Part shown: positions 1-7,110 of the stretch, in pieces
Layout: each line of letters begins with the position of its first letter
How positions within the stretch are numbered: the first letter of the stretch is position 1
NCBI RefSeq assembly: GCF_042680605.1
Contig: NZ_JBHUEE010000001.1
Location: 434,001 to 498,000, forward strand
Reading direction: 5' to 3'
Source: Allobogoriella deserti
GTDB lineage: Bacteria; Actinomycetota; Actinomycetes; Actinomycetales; Actinomycetaceae
DNA: 64,000 nt
Notes under the pieces: generated by a model
Seen by the model: only the letters and a program-made list of their open reading frames with translations
Told to the model about the DNA's origin: nothing
Databases searched by the model: none
Translations under genes and position numbers: made by a program

Positions 1-206
1 GTGTCGCCTACCGCGGCACGCTCGCCGGAGTCGCGCAGCAGCTCATCGGCGGCCTGCACCAGTCGATGTTCTACGTCGGCGCCCGGACGGTGCCGGAGTT
101 GCAGGCCAAGGGCACGTTCACCCGGATCACCCAGGCGTCGCTGCAGGAGAGCCACCCGCACGACGTCCAGATGGCCGTCGAGGCGCCGAACTACACCGGT
201 CGCTGA
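1..206 (+). CDS. guaB: IMP dehydrogenase, C-terminal fragment (cut by window edge)
   Basis: Only the last 67 or so codons are present, read in the frame starting at base 3 and ending at TGA 204-206. The C-terminal motifs are those of IMP dehydrogenase: YRGTLAGVAQQLIGGL, then an AKGTFTRITQASLQESHPHD stretch and VEAPNYTG at the end. The full enzyme oxidises IMP to XMP with NAD+, the committed step toward GMP. The YRG is part of the mobile-flap region of true IMPDH, so this is the catalytic enzyme, in contrast to the GuaB3 paralogue downstream at 1885. The converging exonuclease gene ends 9 bp after this stop. Identity is secure; catalytic residues lie outside the window. Confidence 0.93.
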   Translation, partial: VAYRGTLAGVAQQLIGGLHQSMFYVGARTVPELQAKGTFTRITQASLQESHPHDVQMAVEAPNYTGR

Positions 207-214
207 GCCGCTCG

Positions 215-934
215 TCAGCCCGCGGCGGCCAGCGCCACTGGCAGTGGCCACGACGGGTCGACCGGAGGGCGCGCATGCTCGTCGGCAAGGCGGCGGGCGT
301 TGCACCCTTCGGCCCAACGGCGGTACTGACGCGCCTGCCACGGTTGCAACTCCGCCACCGTCAGTTCGCCGATGCCCGGGAAGGCGGCCGCGATGCCGGT
401 GAGGACTTCCAAGGTGGCCAGCACGTCCACGTCGGCCGCGTGCAGGTCCGCGCGAGTCTGCACGCCATAGTGCCCGCACAGGTCTCCCAACGTCCGTGGC
501 CCCTCCCGCTCCGTGTCCAGGCCACGGTCCAGCACGAGCGGGTCGATGACCGCCAGCGGGCCGCCGACCCGTTGCGTCAACCGCGGGAGCCGATGCCGGT
601 CGAGCTCGTGGTCGAGCAGGGCGAGGTCGAACGTGGCGTTGTAGGCGACCAGCGGCACGCCGGCATGCTGCGCGGCGGCGATCGCGGTGGCGATCTCCTC
701 GAGCGCCATCGCCGACCGGACGCCCTCGGCGCGGACCTGACGGGTGGTGAGGCCGTTGACCTCGCTCGCCGCCGTCGGGATGGGCACACCGGGGTCGATC
801 AGCCAGGTCCGGACCCGGGTGCTCGGGCCGGCACGGTGGACGAGGGCCGCGGAGACGATCCGGTCCGACGCGACGTCGACCCCGGTGGTCTCGGTGTCGA
901 AGCCGAGGAACTCGCCGTCACACCAGCTGCTCAC
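215..934 (-). CDS. DEDDh-family 3'-5' exonuclease
   Basis: A 239-aa protein of the DnaQ/RNase T exonuclease superfamily. Exo I is seen as FDTETTG near residue 12, Exo II as YNATFDLALLDHEL in the middle, and Exo III as LHAADVDVLAT with the His-x4-Asp spacing typical of the DEDDh subgroup. These acidic residues hold two Mg2+ ions for phosphodiester hydrolysis. I chose GTG at 934 because AAGGAGGT sits 5 nt upstream and the reading frame above it has no family similarity, although it stays open to about 1105. Single-domain exonucleases of this size are common in actinobacteria; the substrate (DNA repair, proofreading or RNA) cannot be told. It is divergent from the Nudix gene and convergent with guaB. 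Confidence 0.85.
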   Translation of the reverse strand: MSSWCDGEFLGFDTETTGVDVASDRIVSAALVHRAGPSTRVRTWLIDPGVPIPTAASEVNGLTTRQVRAEGVRSAMALEEIATAIAAAQHAGVPLVAYNATFDLALLDHELDRHRLPRLTQRVGGPLAVIDPLVLDRGLDTEREGPRTLGDLCGHYGVQTRADLHAADVDVLATLEVLTGIAAAFPGIGELTVAELQPWQARQYRRWAEGCNARRLADEHARPPVDPSWPLPVALAAAG

Positions 935-1098
935 GTGGACCTCCTTGCCCCAGCACTGTGCCAGCACCCGCCCACATCGCCGAGCAGGGCGCGCTGACCG
1001 GCATGTCGCACCCTCGCTGCCTCGGTCGGCGGCGGGCACCGGAGCCAGCGGGTGTGACGCCACCTGTGGTCGAATGCCTCTCGTTGGGAGGAGCAGCC

Positions 1099-1875
1099 AT
1101 GACACAGTCGAGCAGCGCGGAGGAGTGGCGGGCGCAGCTCGCCGAGCTCGTGGCGCGCTCCCGGGCCGGGACGCTCGCGCCGCTCGGCGGTATCCACACC
1201 TACGACCCTCAGGCCGTCACCGGGTACCGCGAGGCCGCCGTCCTCATGCTCTTCACGACGACGACGCCAGGGTCCGGGCCGGCGAGGGCCCGCCGGCAGG
1301 CCGCCTCGGCCGAGGACGACAGCACCGGCCTGCCGGACGTCTTCCTCGTGCAGCGTTCGCGGGAGCTGCGTCAGCACCCGGGCGAGATCGCGTTGCCCGG
1401 CGGCCGCCTGGAGGTCGACGAGGACGCCGTCTCCGGAGCGCTGCGGGAGGCGCACGAGGAGATCGGCCTGCACCCGCGATTCGTCGAGGTGATCGGCCCC
1501 ATCGCGCCCCTGGCGATGCCGCACAGCCGGTTCGTCGTCACGCCCGTGCTCGGCTGGACCGACCACCCCGGGGCAGCCACCGAGATCGAACCGGGCGAGG
1601 TGCTCCACACCATCCGGGTACCGGTAGCGAGGCTCGTCGCCCCGGAGGTGCGGTGCTCGGCGACGTTCGCCGGCCGGCGCTCGACCGGCTTCCTCCTGCC
1701 CGACGGCCTGGTCTGGGGGATGACGGCCAACCTGCTCGACCACGTGCTCGCCGAGCTCGGCTGGGCCGGTCCGTGGGACCCGGGGCGGGAGGTGGCGATC
1801 CGCCGAGGCCCGGGCGGGGTGTGGGAGATCGCCGCGCTCCCCGCCGACCACGAGCCGGCCGGCGGCGGCAGGTAA
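1099..1875 (+). CDS. Nudix hydrolase, CoA pyrophosphatase (NudL) type
   Basis: A 258-aa Nudix protein. The Nudix box is complete: G-x5-E-x7-REAHEEIGL around residues 97-119, providing the Mg2+-binding glutamates. Immediately before it is the CoA-specific motif LVQRSRELRQHPGEIALPGG, the signature of Nudix enzymes that cleave coenzyme A to 3',5'-ADP and 4'-phosphopantetheine. The first 80 residues contain an acidic and Gly/Ala-rich insert. Start ATG 1099 has GGGAGGAG 5-8 nt upstream. It lies only 9 nt before guaB3, so the two may be co-transcribed, although guaB3 also has its own -10. Function as CoA pyrophosphatase is family inference and was not tested. Confidence 0.85.
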   Translation: MTQSSSAEEWRAQLAELVARSRAGTLAPLGGIHTYDPQAVTGYREAAVLMLFTTTTPGSGPARARRQAASAEDDSTGLPDVFLVQRSRELRQHPGEIALPGGRLEVDEDAVSGALREAHEEIGLHPRFVEVIGPIAPLAMPHSRFVVTPVLGWTDHPGAATEIEPGEVLHTIRVPVARLVAPEVRCSATFAGRRSTGFLLPDGLVWGMTANLLDHVLAELGWAGPWDPGREVAIRRGPGGVWEIAALPADHEPAGGGR

Positions 1876-1878
1876 CCT
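1873..1878 (+). promoter_or_regulatory. -10 element of a probable leaderless guaB3 promoter
   Basis: TAACCT lies exactly 6 nt before the GTG start of guaB3, placing the predicted transcription start on or next to the start codon. No Shine-Dalgarno sequence is present. The hexamer overlaps the last codons of the Nudix gene. Confidence 0.55.
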
Positions 1879-1884
1879 GCCACG

Positions 1885-3009
1885 GTGAGCAACGAGTTCG
1901 AGATCGGCAAGGCCAAGTTCGGCCGGCGGGCCTACAGTTTCGACGACGTCGCCGTCGTCCCCTCGCGCCGCACCCGTGACCCGGAGAACGTCTCCGTGAG
2001 CTGGCAGATCGACGCCTACCAGGTGGACATGCCCGTCCTGGCCGCGCCGATGGACTCGGTCATGTCGCCCGCGACGGCCATCGAGCTCGGCCGGCTGGGC
2101 GGCATCGGGGTCCTCGACCTCGAGGGACTGTGGACGCGGTACGAGGACCCGACGCCGGTGCTGCAGGAGATCGTCGACGTCCCCGCCGAGGAGGCGACGG
2201 CGCGCATGCAGCGCCTGTACGCCGAGCCGATCAAGCCCGGGCTCATCACCCAACGGCTCGGTGAGATCCGCGACGCCGGCGTCACCGTTGCCGGCAGTCT
2301 GAGCCCGCAACGTACCCAGGAGCACTGGCGCACCGTCGTCGAGGCCGGCGCCGACCTGTTCGTCATCCGGGGAACCACCGTCTCCGCCGAGCACGTCTCC
2401 TCCCGTGCCGAGCCGCTCAACCTCAAGCGGTTCATCTACGAGCTCGACGTGCCGGTGATCGTCGGCGGCGCGTCCACCTATACGGCGGCGCTGCACCTCA
2501 TGCGCACCGGCGCGGCGGGCGTGCTCGTCGGCTTCGGCGGGGGAGCGGCGCACACCACCCGCATCTCGCTCGGCATCCACGCGCCCATGGCCTCCGCGGT
2601 GGCCGACGTCGCCGCCGCACGGCGCGACTACCTGGACGAGTCGGGCGGTCGGTACGTCCACGTCATCGCCGACGGCGGCGTCGGGCGTTCGGGTGACCTG
2701 GTCAAGGCGGTCGCGTGCGGCGCCGACGCGGTCATGCTCGGCGCGGCGCTCGCGCGGGCCGAGCAGGCACCTGGGCAGGGGTGGCACTGGGGTCCGGAGG
2801 CCCACCACCCCGAGTTGCCGCGTGGCGAGCGTGTGCGGGTGGAGACGGTCGGCACGCTCGAGGAGATTCTGCACGGGCCGTCGACCAGCGCCGACGGCAC
2901 GTTGAACCTCGTCGGTGCGTTGCGCCGGGCGATGGCCACGACGGGCTACTCCGATCTCAAGGAGTTCCAGCGCGTCGAGGTCGTCGTCTCGCCGTACAGC
3001 CCGTTCTGA
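1885..3009 (+). CDS. guaB3: GuaB3 family IMP dehydrogenase-related protein
   Basis: 374 aa, an IMPDH/GMP-reductase-fold TIM barrel without the CBS domains of ordinary IMPDH. In the loop that normally reads GPGSICTTR with the catalytic Cys, this protein reads GGGAAHTTR, so the nucleophile is replaced by His. The C-terminal YRG flap motif is also missing. Phosphate-binding features such as IADGGVGRSGDLVKAVACGA are kept, suggesting that nucleotide binding persists. GuaB3 proteins are widespread in actinobacteria beside guaB and guaA, and their activity is unresolved. Start GTG 1885 follows a -10 at leaderless spacing. Both guaB and guaA are in this window, supporting a role linked to guanine nucleotide control rather than catalysis of IMP oxidation. 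Confidence 0.9.
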   Translation: MSNEFEIGKAKFGRRAYSFDDVAVVPSRRTRDPENVSVSWQIDAYQVDMPVLAAPMDSVMSPATAIELGRLGGIGVLDLEGLWTRYEDPTPVLQEIVDVPAEEATARMQRLYAEPIKPGLITQRLGEIRDAGVTVAGSLSPQRTQEHWRTVVEAGADLFVIRGTTVSAEHVSSRAEPLNLKRFIYELDVPVIVGGASTYTAALHLMRTGAAGVLVGFGGGAAHTTRISLGIHAPMASAVADVAAARRDYLDESGGRYVHVIADGGVGRSGDLVKAVACGADAVMLGAALARAEQAPGQGWHWGPEAHHPELPRGERVRVETVGTLEEILHGPSTSADGTLNLVGALRRAMATTGYSDLKEFQRVEVVVSPYSPF

Positions 3010-3080
3010 CTGTGGCCGCCGTGGCCAGACCGGACCGTTGCGGCGGGGCTGAGCGAGGCGGCGACGGACCGGCGTGTTCG

Positions 3081-3500
3081 GTGCCCGTGATCGGTGAGAT
3101 GACCGAGGGGGAGGGGCCCGCCGTCGTCCGGCTGTGGGAGACCTGTGGTCTTACCCGACCGTGGAACGACCCGACGGCGGACCTCGACCAGGCCCGTCGC
3201 GGCGCCACCTCCACGGTGCTTGTGGCACGGGACGACGGCGTCGTCGTGGGGTCTGTCATGGCGGGCATGGACGGGCACCGCGGGTGGATCTATTACCTCG
3301 CCGTCACCCCTGAGGTTCAGGGCACGGGCGTGGGAGCAGAGCTGACCCAGGCCGCGGAAAGCTGGCTCGCGTCGGCGGGCGCCCGTAAGGTCCAGCTCAT
3401 GGTCCGCGACGGCAACCCGGCTGCGGGCTTCTATGAGCGGCTCGGCTACGAGCGCCAGCACGTCACGGTGCTCGGGCGTTGGCTCTCGGTAAGGGAATGA
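3081..3500 (+). CDS. GNAT family acetyltransferase (YpeA-like)
   Basis: About 139 aa. The acetyl-CoA-binding motif A is LAVTPEVQGTGVG followed by a helix, and the C-terminal motif B is NPAAGFYERLGYERQ. The early segment LWETCGLTRPWNDP and the DGHRGWIYYLAV strand are characteristic of the YpeA-like subfamily of GNAT N-acetyltransferases. The substrate is unknown. The start is uncertain: GTG 3081 gives a complete first beta strand (VPVIGEMTE), whereas ATG 3099 would truncate it. No clear Shine-Dalgarno sequence precedes either. It stands alone between guaB3 and ptsH. Confidence 0.8.
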   Translation: MPVIGEMTEGEGPAVVRLWETCGLTRPWNDPTADLDQARRGATSTVLVARDDGVVVGSVMAGMDGHRGWIYYLAVTPEVQGTGVGAELTQAAESWLASAGARKVQLMVRDGNPAAGFYERLGYERQHVTVLGRWLSVRE

Positions 3501-3694
3501 CGCGGCGGATCAGTGTCCGTCGAGGTGCCGCACCGTCGCGCGACCAGGGCGCGGTGGCTCCCGGAGCAGACGAGCCGCGCTGAGTTCCGGGTGCCATGCC
3601 GGCGTCGTGCCGGTTCCCCGGGACGTGCCCGTCTGTCGTACCCTCCCTGTCACCAGGTGCGGAACGGACCGCATCCGGACAGGAAGGACCGTCC

Positions 3695-3961
3695 ATGGCC
3701 CAGCGAAGTGCCGTCGTCGCCGCCAAGGTCGGGCTGCACGCCCGTCCCGCCGCCGTGTTCAGCAAGGCCGCCGCGGAAAGCGGGCTTGCCGTGAAGATCT
3801 CCAAGTCCGGCGCGGACCCGGTCGACGCCAGCAGTGTGCTCGCCGTGATGACCCTCGGTGCCAACCAGGGCGACGAGGTCACCCTCACCGCGGACGGGGA
3901 GCGGGCAGAGAAGGTGCTCGACGAGCTCGCCGACCTCATCACGCGCGAGCTCGACAGCTGA
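3695..3961 (+). CDS. ptsH: HPr phosphocarrier protein of the PTS
   Basis: 88 aa, the expected HPr length. The phosphoacceptor motif GLHARPAAVF places the active His at residue 15. The regulatory-serine region reads DASSVLAVMTLGANQGDEV, aligning with the Ser46 segment of HPr. HPr receives phosphate from enzyme I and passes it to sugar-specific enzyme II proteins. No PTS enzyme I or EII gene is present in this window, so the gene is isolated from its partners. Start ATG 3695 is preceded by AGGAAGGA about 7 nt upstream. Confidence 0.93.
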   Translation: MAQRSAVVAAKVGLHARPAAVFSKAAAESGLAVKISKSGADPVDASSVLAVMTLGANQGDEVTLTADGERAEKVLDELADLITRELDS

Positions 3962-4061
3962 CTCGGGACGAGGCAGGTCCGTCGTCCGTCGCCGGGGCGC
4001 GCTGCGGGTGAAAGAATGGCCGGGCCGTTCAGCGCGACAGACCGACGAGGAGAGGCGCCAG

Positions 4062-5480
4062 GTGAGCCAGGAGCAGACCGCCAGCACCGAGGACTTTCGC
4101 ATCGAGCACGACACCATGGGTGAGGTGCGTGTCCCACGTGACGCGCTCTACTCGGCGCAGACGCAGCGCGCGGTGGAGAACTTCCCGATCTCTGGGCGCG
4201 GCTTGTCGGGCCACCACATCTCCGCGCTCGGTCAGGTCAAGCGTGCCGCCGCGATCGCGAACGCGGAGCTCGGCGTGCTCGACCAGGACGTCGCCGAGGC
4301 GATCGTCGCCGCCGCGGAGGAGGTCATCGCGGGCACCCACGACGCGCACTTCCCGGTGGACGTGTTCCAGACCGGCTCGGGCACGTCGTCGAACATGAAC
4401 ACCAACGAGGTGGTCGCGAACCTCGCCTCGGCCCGGCTCGGCCGCGCCGTGCACCCGAACGACCACGTCAACGCATCGCAGTCCTCCAACGACGTCTTCC
4501 CGTCCTCGATCCACATCGCCGCCACCCAGGCCATGGTCGACGACCTGCTGCCCGGGCTGGAGACGCTGGCCGCCTCGCTCGAGCGCAAGGCGGAGGAGTT
4601 CGCCGACGTCGTCAAGTCCGGCCGGACGCACCTCATGGACGCCACTCCGATCACGCTCGGGCAGGAGTTCTCCGGCTACGCCACCCAGATCCGGTACGGC
4701 GTCGACCGCGTCCGCGCGACCATGCCGCGGCTCGCGGAGCTGCCCTTGGGCGGGACCGCCGTCGGCACCGGGATCAACACCCCGGCCGGCTTCTCCCAGC
4801 GGGTGATCGAGCTCATCGCCGAGCACACCGGCCTGCCGCTGGTCGAGGCGTCGAACCACTTCGAGGCCCAGGCCGCACAAGACTCCCTCGTCGAGACCTC
4901 GGGCGCGTTGCGCACCATCGCCGTCTCGCTGACGAAGATCGCCAACGATCTTCGGTGGATGGGGTCCGGGCCCAACACCGGGCTCGGGGAGCTGCGCCTG
5001 CCGGACCTGCAGCCGGGCTCATCGATCATGCCGGGCAAGGTCAACCCGGTGATCCCGGAGGCGACCGTCATGGTCGCCGCCCAGGTCATCGGGAACGACG
5101 CCGCCATCGGCTTCGCCGGCGCGCAGGGGAACTTCGACCTGCTCGTCACGCTGCCGGTGATGGCGCGCAACCTGCTCGAGTCGATCACGCTGGTCGGCAA
5201 CATCTCCCGGGTGCTGGCCGAGCGGACCGTCGACGGCCTCGTCGCCGATGAGGAGCGCTGCCTCCAGCTCGCCGAGTCCTCGCCGTCGATCGTCACCCCG
5301 CTCAACCGCATCATCGGGTACGAGGCCGCCGCCACCATCGCCAAGCACGCGGTGGCCAAGGGCATCACGGTGCGGGCGGCCGTCGAGGACCTCGGCTACG
5401 TCGAACGCGGCGAGGTCACCGCCGAGCAGCTCGACGCCGCGCTGGACGTGCGGTCGATGACCGGCCCGGCCCAGGGCTGA
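4062..5480 (+). CDS. fumC: Class II fumarate hydratase
   Basis: 472 aa, matching class II fumarases. It carries the superfamily signature GSSIMPGKVNP near residue 320, the substrate-binding TGSGTSSNMNTNEV segment near residue 107, and SGRTHLMDATPIT. It interconverts fumarate and malate in the TCA cycle in the cytoplasm as a homotetramer. Start GTG 4062 follows GAGGAGAGG. The gene follows ptsH by about 100 bp. Downstream at 5514 is a broken gene remnant rather than an operon partner. Confidence 0.95.
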   Translation: MSQEQTASTEDFRIEHDTMGEVRVPRDALYSAQTQRAVENFPISGRGLSGHHISALGQVKRAAAIANAELGVLDQDVAEAIVAAAEEVIAGTHDAHFPVDVFQTGSGTSSNMNTNEVVANLASARLGRAVHPNDHVNASQSSNDVFPSSIHIAATQAMVDDLLPGLETLAASLERKAEEFADVVKSGRTHLMDATPITLGQEFSGYATQIRYGVDRVRATMPRLAELPLGGTAVGTGINTPAGFSQRVIELIAEHTGLPLVEASNHFEAQAAQDSLVETSGALRTIAVSLTKIANDLRWMGSGPNTGLGELRLPDLQPGSSIMPGKVNPVIPEATVMVAAQVIGNDAAIGFAGAQGNFDLLVTLPVMARNLLESITLVGNISRVLAERTVDGLVADEERCLQLAESSPSIVTPLNRIIGYEAAATIAKHAVAKGITVRAAVEDLGYVERGEVTAEQLDAALDVRSMTGPAQG

Positions 5481-5513
5481 CGTGACCGGCCGCGGCGGCG
5501 TCGTCTCGAGCTC

Positions 5514-5790
5514 GTGCTCGGCCCGCGGTTCGCGCGGATGGGCGGCACCGACGAGGTCATCGAGCTGACCGAGACAGAGTCCACGGCTCGCCTGACCTAC
5601 CGCACCCTGCCCGGGCACGCGGAGCGCGGCGAGCAGACGTTCGAGCTGGCGACCGACGGCGGACGCCTGCGCTTCCGCGTCTCGTCGGAGTCGGTGACCG
5701 CACACCGCCTGCTCGCGGCGTTCGGAACCGCGGCCCGGCTGGGCCAGCAGTACATGGCGATGCGCTACGTCGGCGCCATGCGACGCCTCT
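5514..5790 (+). pseudogene. DUF1990-like remnant, N-terminally truncated
   Basis: The frame from GTG 5514 encodes about 92 residues resembling the C-terminal half of DUF1990 proteins: LTYRTLPGHAERGEQTFELA, a beta strand LRFRVSSES, and a basic C-terminal helix ending YVGAMRRLL. The usual N-terminal half (roughly 70-90 residues) is missing, because fumC ends only 33 bp upstream. No ribosome binding site is visible. After MRRLL the frame continues without a stop into low-complexity Arg/Pro sequence and runs antisense through the end of ackA to 6011. I infer a decayed gene. A short genuine SRPBCC-like protein is the alternative. Confidence 0.45.
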
Positions 5791-5862
5791 TGGTTCGGGG
5801 GCCGGCCGCTGCGCGACCACGATGGACGAGTCGAGGTGCGAGTGACGAGGGGGGCTGGGCCC

Positions 5863-5906
5863 GAGTCGGCACAGGATTGACGAGTCGGCACAGAGTTGAC
5901 GAGTCG
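5863..5906. repeat. 19-bp direct repeat, 2.3 copies, 3' of ackA
   Basis: Two head-to-tail copies of GAGTCGGCACAGNNTTGAC (5863-5881 and 5882-5900) plus a third start GAGTCG (5901-5906). It lies between the DUF1990 remnant and the ackA stop. Purpose unknown; simple slippage is the plainest explanation. Confidence 0.6.
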
Positions 5907-5919
5907 CGGGTCAGGGCGG

Positions 5920-7110
5920 TCAGCGCAGCGAGGCGGCCTGGCGGGCGATGGCGAGCTCCTCGTTCGTGGGGACGACCAGTACGGTCACCGCCGCGCCCTC
6001 CGGTGAGATGATCCGCTCCCCGGCCGAGTCCGCCTCGTTGCGTGCGGCGTCCACCTCGACACCGAGGAACTCCAGCCCCTCGGCCAGCCCGCTGCGGACG
6101 CGGCCGTCGTGCTCGCCGACCCCGGCGGTGAACGTCAGCGTGTCGATCCCGCCCATGACGGCGGCGTAGGCGCCGACGTACTTGCGCAACCGGTGCAGGT
6201 AGACCTCGATCGCCAGCGCGGCGTCGGCGTCGCCGGCGTCGACCAGGCGCCACACCTCACGCATGTCGTTGTGCCCGGTCAACCCCTTCATGCCGGACCG
6301 GCGGTTGAGCAAGTCGTCGACCTCGCCGAGGCTCATGTCCGTGTTCCGCACGAGATGGAAGACCACGGCCGGGTCGATGTCGCCCGTGCGGGTGCCCATC
6401 ACCAGCCCTTCCAACGGCGTCAGGCCCATCGAGGTGTCCACGGCACGGCCGCCCACCACCGCCGATGCGGATGCGCCGTTGCCCAGGTGCAGCACGACCT
6501 GGCGCAGGTCGTCCCGGCCGAGCAGGTCGTGCACGCGTCCCGAGACGTACTCGTGCGAGGTGCCGTGCGCCCCGTAGCGGCGGATCCGGTGGTCCGTGGC
6601 CACCTTCCGGTCCAGCGCGTAGGTGGCCGCACGCGCCGGCAGCGACCGGAAGAACGCCGTGTCGAAGATCGCGACGTGCGGGACGTCCGGCAGCAGCTCC
6701 CGGGCCACCTCGATACCGGCCAGGTTCGCCGGGTTGTGCAGCGGCGCGACGGGGGAGAGGCGCTCGATCTCGCGGGTCACGGAATTGTCGATGAGGACGG
6801 GCCCGTCGTAGCGCAGCCCGCCCTGGACCACCCGGTGGCCGACGGCCACGATGCCCGCCTCGGCGAGCGAGGGCCCCGCCTCCTCGAACAGGTCCAGGAC
6901 GGTGCGCAGCCCGGCGCCGTGATCGGGCACCGGGTCCGATCGCTCGGTGGTCCGCGTCCCGGCGGTGTGCTCGACGTGGCCGCTGTCCTCGCCGATCCGC
7001 TCCACGAGGCCGGAGGCGAGCACGTCACCGGATCCCGGTTCGAGCAGCTTGTACTTGATCGAGGAGGACCCCGAATTGATGACCAGGACCGTGCCGGTGC
7101 CGCCGGTCAT
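5920..7110 (-). CDS. ackA: Acetate kinase
   Basis: 396 aa, the usual length. Signatures include the N-terminal phosphate motif INSGSSSIKYKL, GAHGTSHEYVS, HLGNGAS, the TPLEGLVMGTRTGDIDP segment, and near the C-terminus TFTAGVGEHDGRVR, where most family members have Asn instead of this His. It transfers phosphate between acetyl-phosphate and ADP, giving acetate and ATP. Its ATG overlaps the pta stop by 4 nt (ATGA), so translation is coupled. It is the last gene of the xfp-pta-ackA operon and yields the ATP of the phosphoketolase route. Confidence 0.96.
   Translation of the reverse strand: MTGGTGTVLVINSGSSSIKYKLLEPGSGDVLASGLVERIGEDSGHVEHTAGTRTTERSDPVPDHGAGLRTVLDLFEEAGPSLAEAGIVAVGHRVVQGGLRYDGPVLIDNSVTREIERLSPVAPLHNPANLAGIEVARELLPDVPHVAIFDTAFFRSLPARAATYALDRKVATDHRIRRYGAHGTSHEYVSGRVHDLLGRDDLRQVVLHLGNGASASAVVGGRAVDTSMGLTPLEGLVMGTRTGDIDPAVVFHLVRNTDMSLGEVDDLLNRRSGMKGLTGHNDMREVWRLVDAGDADAALAIEVYLHRLRKYVGAYAAVMGGIDTLTFTAGVGEHDGRVRSGLAEGLEFLGVEVDAARNEADSAGERIISPEGAAVTVLVVPTNEELAIARQAASLR

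Noticed and set aside
931..2874. A 647-codon minus-strand frame opposite the Nudix and guaB3 genes
   Set aside because: Shadow of well-supported genes; no domain similarity and no ribosome site.
5863..5906. 19-bp direct repeats considered as attachment site or transposon footprint
   Set aside because: Copies are immediately adjacent, with no integrase, tRNA or inverted ends nearby.
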